Positions 40,278 to 49,602 of a stretch of DNA of 64,000 nt are shown piece by piece. The position numbers and the translations under genes were made by a program. The stretch spans positions 161,919-225,918 of the forward strand of contig QCKB01000002.1 of the NCBI GenBank assembly GCA_003215655.1. Reading direction: 5' to 3'. This DNA comes from Prochlorococcus sp. AG-409-J16 (GTDB lineage: Bacteria > Cyanobacteriota > Cyanobacteriia > PCC-6307 > Cyanobiaceae). Below the pieces are notes generated by a model, which worked only from the letters and a program-made list of their open reading frames with translations, had not been told where the DNA came from and searched no databases. Each line of letters begins with the position of its first letter. The stretch's first letter is position 1.

Positions 40278-40955
40278 TTATGATTTTCTTTGTACTTTAT
40301 CTAGTAAAGAGTTAATTGTTGTTTGAATGATTTCGGTGGTTTTTTGTATCTCTATTTTCTTTCTGCTGCTTGGGGGAGGGATGATTGCTCCAATATGAAT
40401 TTCAATAGGAATTAATCTAGGTAAAAATTTTCCAGAACTAAGTGCTCTATGACTATTAATTATTGCCACTGGAAGTATTGGAGCTCCGCTTCTGGCTGAT
40501 AGCAATGCGGCCCCAGGCATTGGATTGTTGACTCGTCCATTTGCTTGTCTGGTCCCATCAATGAAAACTCCAGTTGCCCATCCTTCGCCTAGTCGAGAGG
40601 TTGCGATCCGGATGGCTTCTCTATCACTGCTTCCCCTCTTTATTGGATACGCGCCACACGCAGTGATAATTGCACCTAATAAGGGGATCTTGAATAGTTC
40701 TGCTTTAGCCATGAAAGCTACTGGGCGACTGAGAGCATGGCCTAAAAGAGGTGGGTCTAAGTGAGAACCATGATTCGCTACAACAACAATGGGACCATGT
40801 ATTGGTACGTTTTCTTTACCGTGTATTTTCCCTCTAAAAAGTATTCTGAAAATTGGAAATACAAATATATAGCTAATAATTTGATAGACAATGCTTGGTC
40901 TTGGTGTTATTGAGTTTGCGATGTTATTGCTGGAATGGGAGTTAAAGTTAGTCAA
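40278..40955 (-). CDS. plsC: 1-Acyl-sn-glycerol-3-phosphate acyltransferase
   Basis: PlsC adds the second acyl chain in phosphatidic acid synthesis at the membrane. It has NHGSHLDPPLLG (HX4D catalytic motif), the KAELFKIPLLGAIITACGAYPIKRG stretch and FIDGTRQANGR, plus an N-terminal membrane segment. Length is 225 residues. It starts 3 bases after the fabD stop and is last in the operon plsX-fabH-fabD-plsC, which places both phospholipid and fatty acid steps together. Confidence 0.93.
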   Translation of the reverse strand: MTNFNSHSSNNIANSITPRPSIVYQIISYIFVFPIFRILFRGKIHGKENVPIHGPIVVVANHGSHLDPPLLGHALSRPVAFMAKAELFKIPLLGAIITACGAYPIKRGSSDREAIRIATSRLGEGWATGVFIDGTRQANGRVNNPMPGAALLSARSGAPILPVAIINSHRALSSGKFLPRLIPIEIHIGAIIPPPSSRKKIEIQKTTEIIQTTINSLLDKVQRKS

Positions 40956-40958
40956 AGT

Positions 40959-41861
40959 TTAATGTCCTAGGTCTTTACTAGTTGCTATTTGATGAGTATC
41001 GACTCCTTTCATTGAACGTTTTGCCAGCCCGCTAAGTACATTGCCTGGTCCAATTTCAATTAATGTGTCTATTCCTGCTTGAACCATTACATCCATAGTT
41101 TCTCTCCATCGAACACCTGAAGTCATTTGTTTTTGAAGGCGTTCTTTTAGAAGATTGGCATCAGTCTCTGGGTTTGGCTCTGAATTACTTATTACAGGCA
41201 TTTGAGCATTCTTAAAGATGATTTGATCAAGTTCTTTTGTAAAGGCTTTTGCTGCTTCATCCATAAAAGGCGAATGGAATGCTCCTGATACTTGAAGTGG
41301 GATAGCTCGTTTGCATTTCAACTTGCTCGATACTTCATTAACGGCTTCTGGTGACCCAGAAAGTACTACCTGGGCAGAACTGTTGTCATTTGCAATTACC
41401 ACCGCTTCTGTAGCTTTTATTAGGCCATCTAGTTCTTGTCGATCAAATCCCAAAACAGCTGTCATGGCTCCATTGCTGGAAGCGGCCATGAGTTCAGAAC
41501 GTTTTTTCAGAAGCAAAAGTGCTGTTTTCGCATCAAATACTTGGGCTGCATAAAGCGCAGATATTTCTCCGAGACTATGCCCTGCAACTAATGAGGCTTG
41601 TCTTCCTTGCCTTTTAAGATCATCAAGCAAAATCGACTCAACTACGAACAAGGCAGGTTGAGTATTTCTTGTGTCATTGAGGTCTTTTGGATTTTCCATA
41701 TCAATGACATTGCTGCTGCTTCTACAAATTTCTAATAAATCACGTCCGATTATTTCTGAGGCTTCTTTAAACCGCTCTTTAGCACCTGGTAAGTCCAAGA
41801 TTTCATCAGCCATACCAAGCTTTTGTGAACCTTGTCCAGGGAAAACCCAAGCTATTGCCAT
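40959..41861 (-). CDS. fabD: Malonyl CoA-acyl carrier protein transacylase
   Basis: FabD loads malonyl groups on ACP. Motifs are FPGQGSQKLGM, GHSLGEISALYAA (nucleophile Ser96), and the active His region SGAFHSPFM. The end has IEIGPGNVLSGLAKR. Length is 300 residues, normal. It lies 28 bases after fabH. Confidence 0.96.
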   Translation of the reverse strand: MAIAWVFPGQGSQKLGMADEILDLPGAKERFKEASEIIGRDLLEICRSSSNVIDMENPKDLNDTRNTQPALFVVESILLDDLKRQGRQASLVAGHSLGEISALYAAQVFDAKTALLLLKKRSELMAASSNGAMTAVLGFDRQELDGLIKATEAVVIANDNSSAQVVLSGSPEAVNEVSSKLKCKRAIPLQVSGAFHSPFMDEAAKAFTKELDQIIFKNAQMPVISNSEPNPETDANLLKERLQKQMTSGVRWRETMDVMVQAGIDTLIEIGPGNVLSGLAKRSMKGVDTHQIATSKDLGH

Positions 41862-41889
41862 GAGGTGTTTCTATCAATTTTGAGCGAGC

Positions 41890-42909
41890 TTAGGAGGGAC
41901 CTTGCCATTTGAAGAGAGCAGCTCCCCAGCTAAGTCCAGCACCAAAGCCGCTACTCGCTATAAGGTCCCCAGGCTTTACGCGACCATCTTGCACAGCCTC
42001 ATCCAGCATTAGAGGGATTGTTGCCGCAGACGTATTTCCATAATTGGCCAGATTACTAAGAACTTTCGATTGAGGGATTGAAAATCGTTCCGCAACTGCA
42101 TCGAGTATTCGTTGGTTAGCTTGATGGAGGAGAAGCCAGTCGAGTGATGCAGGCTTTGTTTTATTAGATAAAAGGAGACTTTCTAGGATTTCAGGGACTT
42201 CTCTTACCGCAAATTTATATACTTCTTGACCATTCATTTGAATGGGGGAGAATCCACCTTTTTGATGGCTTTTCTCTTCTATAAGTGGCAAGAATTCTTT
42301 GGATTTATGTAGGTTTAGGCAGCCCCCGCGATTTCCATCGGTTTTTAAAGTGAAACCAAGAAGACCTTCGTTTTTGGCACTTGTAGCTTCTAGAGCAATT
42401 GCCCCTGCTCCATCGCCAAACAACACACAAGTCCTTCGATCATTCCAATCGACCCAGCTACTGAGTTGATCAGCGCCAATAACCAATGCTCTTTTCATTG
42501 AGCCGTTTTTTAGAAATTGGCTTGCTGTTATCAATGCGAAAAGAAATCCACTACAAGCTGCAGTTAGGTCAAACGCTACTGCTTGATTTGCCCCTAAAAG
42601 ACTTTGAACCTTTGGAGCAGATCCAAAAAGATCGTCAGGCGTTGAGGTGGCAAGTATCACTAAATCAAGACTATCTGCGTTCCAATTAGCCATCCTTAGT
42701 GCAGCTTCACCAGCTTGTTTACTAAGGCCTGTAAGGCTTTCATGTGGACCTATAACTCTTCTTGCACAAATACCTGTCCTGCTCTTAATCCATTCGTCAT
42801 TTGTATCGACTCTAAGGCTGATCTGATCATTACTCAGACATTGGGATGGCGTCGCACTTCCACTAGCGACAATCGTTACTCCACCAAGCATTGTGTGCGT
42901 TTCAGCCAA
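41890..42909 (-). CDS. fabH: 3-Oxoacyl-ACP synthase III
   Basis: FabH starts fatty acid synthesis by condensing acetyl-CoA with malonyl-ACP. The catalytic triad is visible as Cys119 in DLTAACSGFL, His in LLHQANQRILDAVAERF, and Asn in NLANYGNTSAATIPL. Length is 339 residues; an in-frame ATG at codon 7 would also fit. plsX lies 57 bases upstream. Confidence 0.96.
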   Translation of the reverse strand: MAETHTMLGGVTIVASGSATPSQCLSNDQISLRVDTNDEWIKSRTGICARRVIGPHESLTGLSKQAGEAALRMANWNADSLDLVILATSTPDDLFGSAPKVQSLLGANQAVAFDLTAACSGFLFALITASQFLKNGSMKRALVIGADQLSSWVDWNDRRTCVLFGDGAGAIALEATSAKNEGLLGFTLKTDGNRGGCLNLHKSKEFLPLIEEKSHQKGGFSPIQMNGQEVYKFAVREVPEILESLLLSNKTKPASLDWLLLHQANQRILDAVAERFSIPQSKVLSNLANYGNTSAATIPLMLDEAVQDGRVKPGDLIASSGFGAGLSWGAALFKWQGPS

Positions 42910-42966
42910 GGGGGATGCTGTTCCAATTTGCGTCAGTCAACCACAGCGCATCAAGATATAACTCAA

Positions 42967-44358
42967 TCATTCGTTTTTTGGAGATTTGACTTCGAGCTGA
43001 AGCAGGTCATCCATTACCCCATGGCTAGCAGCAGAGTGGGCAATTCGAAGCGCACTAACTACTGATAGAGCTTTACTACTTCCATGCCCAATAACACAGA
43101 TTCCATTTACGCCTAGTAATAGAGCACCTCCATGCTCAGCATGATCAAGTCGCTTCTTTATGCGCTTTAGGTTGCTTTTTAGGAAGGCAGAACCTACTTT
43201 CCCTCTTCTGCCACGAGGTAATTCTGCTCTGAGAACATCTAATAGCACGCTACCAACTGATTCAAGGAATTTGAGAAGAACATTTCCTGTAAAACCATCA
43301 CAAACAACAACATCGAAATTGCCAGATAGCACATCTCTGCCTTCGCAATTCCCAGCAAAATTTAGCTGCTCTTCTTCAATTAGTAATTTAAAAGTCGTAA
43401 GTGCTAGTTCATTGCCTTTACAGTCTTCTTCTCCGATATTTAGAAGACCGACCCGAGGATTCTTGACTTGGAGTACATCCCTGGAATAAATGTTTCCAAG
43501 GAGTGCAAATTGGTGTAAATAATTTGCTTTGCAATCCATATTTGCCCCTACATCAAGTACCAGTACTGGTTGGCCTGGATCTTTAGTAGGGAATAATGCC
43601 CCTATAGCAGGTCTATCTATTCCTTTAAGTCTTCCTAGTCTGAAGATTGCAGAAGCCATTAATGCTCCGGAATTTCCAGCGGAATACATTGCTAGGGCTT
43701 CTCTCTTTTTGACTAAGTCCATTGCGATATTGATGCTTGCATCACGCTTTCTTCGAACAACTGTTGCTTCTTCGTTCATTCCCACAGAGGGTCCGCTTTT
43801 TATTAGTTCAATTTGTCCATTTGCTTGAGCCTCGTCTAGCAAGTCTTTAAGTGCTAACTCTTCTGCTTGGTTTAAAACAGTGTCTAATTCACCAATAAAT
43901 TTAATTTTTACCGGAAGTCTTTCAATTGCTTTTAGGCAACCTTCAAGAATTGCTCCGGGTGCTTGGTCTCCTCCCATTCCGTCAACTGCTAACCAAAGGC
44001 GATCTTTGTTCTCAAAGATTTGGGTTTGATCATTTGTAGTGTTTCCTTGCAGCCTTCTTAATGGATCAAAAACAAGTGGTTGGAGGACGTTCCCAGCCAT
44101 TGAACCTGCATTTGTCATAACTGATCCAGCGCTGGAGACCACAGTCCCTGCAACACTGCTAGCAGCTGATCCGGCGCTGGAGACCACAGTCCCTGCAACA
44201 TTGCTAGCAGCTGATGCAGAGCTAGCGGCTGTGTCAACAAGGCTTGTTACCGCCGCATTACGTCGATACCAGATCACCAGGCGTCTAATTGCTCTGGATC
44301 GGGGGCTTTTGTTCCTTGGCTCTGAGGCCGAGGAATGGTCAGGGTCCTTCGGAAGCAA
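42967..44358 (-). CDS. plsX: Phosphate acyltransferase PlsX with long repeat-bearing N-terminal extension
   Basis: PlsX makes acyl-phosphate from acyl-ACP for glycerolipid synthesis. The core starts near residue 119 (LWLAVDGMGGDQAP) and continues with VVRRKRDASI, GNSGALMASAIFRLGRLKGIDRPAI, DVGANMDCK, VVCDGFTGNVLLKFLE, about 345 residues as usual. The first 118 residues are extra: a basic start (SPRSRAIRRLVIWYRRN), then Ala/Ser/Val-rich sequence with two nearly identical 15-residue repeats (51-65 and 66-80). The start overlaps the end of rpaB by 20 bases. An internal start that removes the extension cannot be excluded. Confidence 0.92.
   Translation of the reverse strand: MLPKDPDHSSASEPRNKSPRSRAIRRLVIWYRRNAAVTSLVDTAASSASAASNVAGTVVSSAGSAASSVAGTVVSSAGSVMTNAGSMAGNVLQPLVFDPLRRLQGNTTNDQTQIFENKDRLWLAVDGMGGDQAPGAILEGCLKAIERLPVKIKFIGELDTVLNQAEELALKDLLDEAQANGQIELIKSGPSVGMNEEATVVRRKRDASINIAMDLVKKREALAMYSAGNSGALMASAIFRLGRLKGIDRPAIGALFPTKDPGQPVLVLDVGANMDCKANYLHQFALLGNIYSRDVLQVKNPRVGLLNIGEEDCKGNELALTTFKLLIEEEQLNFAGNCEGRDVLSGNFDVVVCDGFTGNVLLKFLESVGSVLLDVLRAELPRGRRGKVGSAFLKSNLKRIKKRLDHAEHGGALLLGVNGICVIGHGSSKALSVVSALRIAHSAASHGVMDDLLQLEVKSPKNE
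44121..44210. repeat. Two 45-bp tandem repeats inside plsX
   Basis: Unit 1 (44121-44165) and unit 2 (44166-44210) differ at only 2 of 45 positions and both begin CTGATCC and end GCTAGCAG; a degenerate third copy begins at 44211. The unit length is a multiple of three, so it adds 15 residues per copy to PlsX without breaking the frame. The copies encode an Ala/Ser/Val/Gly-rich unit (AGTVVSSAGS). Confidence 0.95.
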
Positions 44359-45085
44359 TTGAATCGACTATGCGCTGGAATAAATAGCCTGTACCCCGAG
44401 CAGTAAGAATTAACTCTGGGTTAGCAGGATCATCTTCCAGTTTGGACCGAAGTCTAGATATATGAACATCGACTACGCGTGTATCAACATGTCTTTCAGG
44501 TGTATAACCCCAAACTTCTTTCAAGATTTCACCACGACTAAATGGTTCTCCCGATCGGCTTACAAGGAGTTCAAGCAGACTAAATTCCATTCCTGTTAGT
44601 CGTATTCTTTCGTCCGCTCTGAAGACTTGGCGTTTATTTGTGTCGATTCTTAGATCGGTAACTTGGATTACACCTGAATTAGGTATTCCTGCAATTTGCT
44701 CTTTCTCAACTCGTCTAAGAACGCAACGTATTCTTGCTTCAAGTTCTTTTGGGCTGAATGGTTTACATACATAATCATCAGCCCCTAATTCAAGACCAGT
44801 AATCCTGTCAGCTGCATCACCTAATGCAGTCAGCATGACTATAGGGATATCAGAGTCTTTGCGTAATGCTTGTATTACCCCATAGCCATCTAGCTTGGGC
44901 ATCATTACATCTAGAACCACTAGATCGGGCTGACAATTTTGGAACGCATCAAGAGCCTCGTTACCATCTCTAGCGGTAACTACTTGATATCCGATCATAG
45001 ATAGACGGGTTTCAAGGATCCGGCGAATGCTGGCCTCGTCGTCTACTACAAGAATTGTTTCCTTGGATGGACTGGTCGCCGTCAT
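44339..45085 (-). CDS. rpaB: OmpR-family response regulator RpaB
   Basis: RpaB (Ycf27) is the essential light/redox-linked regulator of photosynthesis genes in cyanobacteria, binding HLR1 elements. The receiver has VVDDEASIRRILETRLSMIGYQVVTARDG, phospho-site Asp59 (VVLDVMMPKLDGYG) and CKPFSPKELEARI; the winged helix has [59 protein letters not shown]. Length 248 is exact. It is transcribed into plsX, which may tie lipid synthesis to it. The partner kinase is not in the window. Confidence 0.95.
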   Translation of the reverse strand: MTATSPSKETILVVDDEASIRRILETRLSMIGYQVVTARDGNEALDAFQNCQPDLVVLDVMMPKLDGYGVIQALRKDSDIPIVMLTALGDAADRITGLELGADDYVCKPFSPKELEARIRCVLRRVEKEQIAGIPNSGVIQVTDLRIDTNKRQVFRADERIRLTGMEFSLLELLVSRSGEPFSRGEILKEVWGYTPERHVDTRVVDVHISRLRSKLEDDPANPELILTARGTGYLFQRIVDSIASEGP

Positions 45086-45190
45086 GCTTGGTCCTTGGCG
45101 GCTAACAAGAGAACAATCTTAGATAAGACCCTGAAGGTCCCCTTTTGAGTCTATCTATTTAATCAATGCCAACTTTCTTTACACATTTAC

Positions 45191-46588
45191 GTGGCTCGCA
45201 CTGATTCTTTTTATGTATGCCAGAGCTGTGGAGCTCAAACAAGACAGTTTTTTGGTCGTTGTTCGAGTTGCGGGGATTGGAATTCTCTTGTTGAACAAGT
45301 TATGCCTCTTGCGAAAGGAAGAACAAGAAAAGTCGCGCCAGAACATTCTTTAGAGCAATCATCTCCTCGTTCTTCATCAATTGAATCTTTAGGTGATAAG
45401 CCTTTGGAAAGGTTCTTAAGTGGTTATGCCGAATTTGATCGAGTTTTGGGAGGCGGACTTGTTCCCGGCTCTCTTGTTTTGCTTGGAGGAGATCCAGGAA
45501 TAGGAAAAAGTACCCTTCTTTTGCAGAGTGCTTCTGTAATGGCTTGTAATCAATCTGTTCTTTATGTCAGCGCCGAAGAGTCTGCCCAACAGGTCAAGTT
45601 GAGGTGGGAACGCCTTCAGCCATCAAAGTCTGATATTCAGTTGCTTGCAGAGACTGATTTAGATCTTGTTCTGGAGGAGCTTGAGGTCCTTAGACCAGAA
45701 GTGGCAATTATTGACAGCATTCAGGCATTACATGATCCCAACCTTTCAAGTGCACCTGGTTCCGTCTCTCAAGTCCGTGAATGTGCTGCTTCGTTGCAGC
45801 GGTTGGCTAAAGATAAAGGCATAGCTTTAGTGCTAGTAGGTCATGTCACTAAAGAGGGCATGCTTGCAGGCCCAAAGGTTTTAGAACACCTTGTTGATGC
45901 AGTCCTTACCTTTGAAGGTGATCGTTTCGCAAGTCATCGTTTGCTGCGTGCGGTAAAGAATCGCTATGGAGCTACACACGAGTTAGGGGTCTTTGAGATG
46001 CATGGCAATGGCTTGATTGAGGTCACTAATCCAAGTGAGATCTTCTTTAGCGGCGAATCAGCTTCTGGAGTCTCAACAATTGTTGCTTGTGAAGGTACTC
46101 GTTCTCTTGTGGTAGATCTTCAAGCCTTGGTAAGTGCTACGAGTTATTCAACTCCCAGAAGAACTGCAACTGGTTTTGAGACTAATCGTTTGCACCAGAT
46201 CCTTGCTGTACTTGAGAAACACATGAGGTTGCCCTTAGCGCGTTTCGATTGTTATTTGGCTGTTGCAGGTGGATTAGAGGTCGAGGAACCAGCTGCTGAT
46301 TTAGGAGTAGCTGCTGCAGTTGTTTCTAGTTTTAAGAATCAGGTTTTACCAGTAGGTACTGTCCTTATAGGAGAATTGGGCTTAGGAGGACAGCTCCGAC
46401 CTGTTAGCCAGCTTGGGCAAAGATTGCAAGAGGCTCTTCGTCTTGGATTTAGAAGAGCTGTAGTACCTAAGGGGAGTGGATTGGGACTTATTCAGGCGAA
46501 CCTTGATTTAGAACTTTTAGAGGCAGCAACTATTACTGAGGCAATGGTGATTGCCTTGGGAAAGGATTCGTTTTCCAGTAAAGATTAG
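45191..46588 (+). CDS. radA: DNA repair protein RadA
   Basis: RadA processes recombination intermediates. It has the N-terminal zinc ribbon (Cys 10, 13, 24, 27 in CQSCGAQ...CSSCGDW), Walker A GGDPGIGKSTLLLQ, YVSAEES, the RadA-specific KNRYGATHELGVFEM loop and a C-terminal Lon-like domain (CYLAVAGGLEVEEPAADLGVAAAVVSSF). Length is 465 residues. The start is GTG 45191, which puts MARTDSFYVCQSCG at the N-terminus. It is divergent from rpaB (105 bp). Confidence 0.96.
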   Translation: MARTDSFYVCQSCGAQTRQFFGRCSSCGDWNSLVEQVMPLAKGRTRKVAPEHSLEQSSPRSSSIESLGDKPLERFLSGYAEFDRVLGGGLVPGSLVLLGGDPGIGKSTLLLQSASVMACNQSVLYVSAEESAQQVKLRWERLQPSKSDIQLLAETDLDLVLEELEVLRPEVAIIDSIQALHDPNLSSAPGSVSQVRECAASLQRLAKDKGIALVLVGHVTKEGMLAGPKVLEHLVDAVLTFEGDRFASHRLLRAVKNRYGATHELGVFEMHGNGLIEVTNPSEIFFSGESASGVSTIVACEGTRSLVVDLQALVSATSYSTPRRTATGFETNRLHQILAVLEKHMRLPLARFDCYLAVAGGLEVEEPAADLGVAAAVVSSFKNQVLPVGTVLIGELGLGGQLRPVSQLGQRLQEALRLGFRRAVVPKGSGLGLIQANLDLELLEAATITEAMVIALGKDSFSSKD

Positions 46589-46602
46589 TCAGTAAGATAT
46601 TC

Positions 46603-47124
46603 CTAGAAATAAACGTCTACGTTGCTCCTTCCTGTTGTTTTCAACCAGTTTTCTATATCTAAATAGCCACCTGGATAAAGCCTAACCGCTTTGGTCCATA
46701 CAGTTGCTGCTTGATCAAACCAACTCTCTGCTTCTGCTTGGTTCCCTGCCTCTTGAGCTCTCCTGCCTCGTTTTTCATAGATTAAACCCATATTTTTTAG
46801 ACATGATGGCCCCTTTGGGTTTTCGTCTAATGATTTTTGATAAGTATCTAGTGCCCTATCTTCATCGCCATTGCTCATATAGATAATTGCCATATTTTTG
46901 AGGGTTTCGCTTCTATCAACCGCATTCATTTCTAATTTTAGGCTTTCTTCATAGCATTCGAGTGCCTCGGAATAGTCCCCGGAATCCTGGGCGTTTAGCC
47001 CTTGACGATAGTAGATATATGCTTTTTTCTCCTTTTCGTCTATAGGCATGGCTTTAACGATTAATTCAGCCATTACTGTGAAGGCCTTATCGATAAAGTT
47101 GTCTTTTTTTTGATTTAGGGGCAC
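46603..47124 (-). CDS. ycf3: Photosystem I assembly protein Ycf3
   Basis: Ycf3 is a TPR chaperone that binds PsaA/PsaD during photosystem I assembly at the thylakoid surface. The 173 residues start [19 protein letters not shown], followed by three TPR units ([89 protein letters not shown]) and the end [20 protein letters not shown]. It matches the plastid protein in length and order. It is convergent with radA, 14 bases apart. Confidence 0.96.
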   Translation of the reverse strand: MPLNQKKDNFIDKAFTVMAELIVKAMPIDEKEKKAYIYYRQGLNAQDSGDYSEALECYEESLKLEMNAVDRSETLKNMAIIYMSNGDEDRALDTYQKSLDENPKGPSCLKNMGLIYEKRGRRAQEAGNQAEAESWFDQAATVWTKAVRLYPGGYLDIENWLKTTGRSNVDVYF

Positions 47125-47271
47125 TGGCTTCTCGAGAGAATTTGGTAAGACAAAACTTCTGATTTATTTTAGATCGTTTGATCGGAAACAACGCGTATTA
47201 GTTGAGTTGTTATTAATGAGTGGCATTTAGACTAATTAGTTCATTAGGTTGTGTATACATTTTGCTGATCC

Positions 47272-49602
47272 GTGAGCAGTTTAGATATTTCTTCTGACCA
47301 TCATTCCTTCTTGCTTGACGTAGAGGGCATGAAGTGTGGTGGCTGTGTTCACTCAGTTGAGCGCACATTATTGGAGCAGCCTGGTGTCTTGAATGCCAGC
47401 GTTAATTTGGTGGCTAGAACTGCTTGGGTTGATTTAGAAGATAAGGAAAAGTCAATTGAGCCAATTTTGAAGGCTTTATTGGCTAGAGGTTTTCCTTCTC
47501 GTATAAGGGATACTGACTTTTTAAAGCACGCAAGAACTTCTGATTTAGATAGTGATTTGGAGTGGTGGCAACAGTGGCGAGAATTGATGGTGGCATTCGT
47601 TTTATTGCTGTTTTCAGTTTTAGGCCATCTAGCAGAAGGAGGAAGGCTTCAGGCCCCAATTATTGGTTCGCTTACTTTTCACGCAGGACTTGCAACTATT
47701 GCGCTTGCTGGTCCAGGTAGAAAGATTCTTATTAGTGGAGCACGTTCAGCATTTAGTTTCACGCCAAGCATGGACACGCTAGTTGGACTTGGCGTTAGTA
47801 GCGCCTATTTGGCAAGCTTGGTCGCTTTGATTTGGCCTCAGGTCGGTTGGCCTTGCTTCTTTAATGAACCTGTGATGCTTTTGGGGTTTATTTTGCTTGG
47901 CAGATTCCTGGAAGAGCGTGCACGGTTTCGAACAAATAGAGCAATTAAACAATTAGCAGAACTACAACCTAACAAGGCAAGATTGCTAGTTGCTAATGAT
48001 TTGATAAAGGAGGTAAGAGTTGGTGCATTAAGGCCTGGAGAGCGTATTCAGTTGCTTGCAGGGGATCGAATACCTGTAGATGGCGTGGTTCTGAGTGGTC
48101 AATCTGCTGTAGATGTTTCTAGCCTTACTGGGGAACCTTTGCCTTTAGAAGCTGTTCCTGGGACTGAATTATCAACAGGAAGCCTCAATCTTCAATCGAC
48201 TTTGGTAATGGAGGTTAAAAGGATTGGGGCTGAAACTGCTTTGGCACGGATTATTGGTTTAGTAGAACAAGCTCAAGCAAGAAAAGCACCAATTCAAGGG
48301 TTGGCAGATCGTGTTGCAGGAAGATTTTGTTATGGAGTAGTTGCCCTAGCAATTGCAACTTTTTTGTTTTGGTGGCTAATAGGTACTCAAATTTGGCCAG
48401 AGGTTTTGCAAGTGTCTGGTCAAGGCCTGCTGCATTCTCATGAACATGGTTTGCATTCACCACTTGGCGGTGCGGCTGAAACACCTTTGGGATTGGCTTT
48501 GCAGCTTTCTATTGCTGTTCTTGTAGTTGCTTGTCCATGTGCCTTAGGCCTTGCAACTCCAACTGTGATTACTGTTGCTTCCGGAATGGCTGCAAGGAGT
48601 GGTTGGTTATTTCGGGGCGGTGATGTTATTGAGATAGCTTCTTCACTTAAACAGATTGTCTTCGATAAAACTGGCACTCTTACTATTGGCAGACCTTTGG
48701 TCTCTGGAGTATTAGGTGCCTCTAATCCTGAGAGGATGCTTCAGTTGGCTGCCAGCATTGAGCAAGATAGTCGTCATCCATTGGCACATGCAGTTCTTCA
48801 GGAGGCTCAGCGTCGCAATATATCTTTAATTCCTGCTGTCTCAACAAGGACTTTTTCTGGCAAAGGGCTTGAAGGAGAGTTAGATGCTTTTGAAGGGAAA
48901 ATCATTGTTGGGACTCCTGAATGGCTTATTTCGAAGGGCTTTAGTTGGAATGCTGACCTCCAATTGGCGTTAGATAATTCAGCTTTAAAAGGACAATCAC
49001 TTGTAGGGGTTGGTTATCAAGAAGAATTACTTGGCTTTATTTCAATAGAAGATCGATTACGCCCTGATGCCAAGCTTGCGTTGGATCGATTAAGAGATCA
49101 AGGTTTGAAACTTTCGATTTTGAGTGGGGATCGGAAAGAAGCCGTTGAAAGTCTGGGAAAAGAGCTTGGTTTTTTATCTGAACAACTTAGATGGCAGCTT
49201 TTGCCTTCAGGAAAGCTTGCAGAATTAGATAATTTGCGCCAATTGGGATCTATTGCAATGGTTGGTGATGGCATTAACGATGCACCTGTACTGGCAGCTG
49301 CTGATTTGGGAATTGCGGTTGGAACGGGTACTCAGATTGCTCAAGAATCTGCAGATTTAGTCCTATTAGGCGATCGGTTGGAGGGTTTGCCAGAAGCTCT
49401 TGTGCTTGCACGTCGAACCATGAGCAAGGTTAGGCAGAATCTTGCGTGGGCTTTTGGCTACAACTTAGTTGCGCTTCCAATTGCCGCCGGCGCTTTGCTC
49501 CCGGGATTTGGTCTTTTGCTATCTCCTCCTATTGCTGCTTTGTTGATGGCCATCAGCTCAGTCACCGTAGTCCTAAATGCATTGTCTTTGCGTTCTACAT
49601 GA
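47272..49602 (+). CDS. Copper-type P1B ATPase
   Basis: A heavy-metal pump with one N-terminal HMA domain (GMKCGGCVHSV, Cys22 and Cys25), the CPC metal site (VVACPCALGLATPT), phosphorylation loop FDKTGTLTIG, the HP loop DSRHPLAHAV and the hinge VGDGINDAPVLAAADLGIAVGTG. CPC and CxxC point to Cu(I). A His-containing extracytoplasmic loop (LLHSHEHGLHSPLGG) lies before the CPC helix. Cyanobacteria use two such pumps, CtaA (import into cytosol) and PacS (thylakoid); sequence alone does not decide which. The start is GTG 47272. Its stop overlaps the tmk ATG. Confidence 0.92.
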   Translation: MSSLDISSDHHSFLLDVEGMKCGGCVHSVERTLLEQPGVLNASVNLVARTAWVDLEDKEKSIEPILKALLARGFPSRIRDTDFLKHARTSDLDSDLEWWQQWRELMVAFVLLLFSVLGHLAEGGRLQAPIIGSLTFHAGLATIALAGPGRKILISGARSAFSFTPSMDTLVGLGVSSAYLASLVALIWPQVGWPCFFNEPVMLLGFILLGRFLEERARFRTNRAIKQLAELQPNKARLLVANDLIKEVRVGALRPGERIQLLAGDRIPVDGVVLSGQSAVDVSSLTGEPLPLEAVPGTELSTGSLNLQSTLVMEVKRIGAETALARIIGLVEQAQARKAPIQGLADRVAGRFCYGVVALAIATFLFWWLIGTQIWPEVLQVSGQGLLHSHEHGLHSPLGGAAETPLGLALQLSIAVLVVACPCALGLATPTVITVASGMAARSGWLFRGGDVIEIASSLKQIVFDKTGTLTIGRPLVSGVLGASNPERMLQLAASIEQDSRHPLAHAVLQEAQRRNISLIPAVSTRTFSGKGLEGELDAFEGKIIVGTPEWLISKGFSWNADLQLALDNSALKGQSLVGVGYQEELLGFISIEDRLRPDAKLALDRLRDQGLKLSILSGDRKEAVESLGKELGFLSEQLRWQLLPSGKLAELDNLRQLGSIAMVGDGINDAPVLAAADLGIAVGTGTQIAQESADLVLLGDRLEGLPEALVLARRTMSKVRQNLAWAFGYNLVALPIAAGALLPGFGLLLSPPIAALLMAISSVTVVLNALSLRST

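Noticed and set aside
44121..44210. CRISPR-like direct repeats
   Set aside because: The two 45-bp units are contiguous with no spacers and lie in a coding frame; no cas genes are present.
44039..44362. A 107-codon plus-strand frame with Thr/Pro/Ala repeats
   Set aside because: It is the complement of the plsX repeat region; the repeats are explained by the plsX reading frame.
49446..49598. N-terminal extension of thymidylate kinase
   Set aside because: It is an out-of-frame reading of the P-type ATPase; ATG 49599 gives the normal length and an ATGA overlap.
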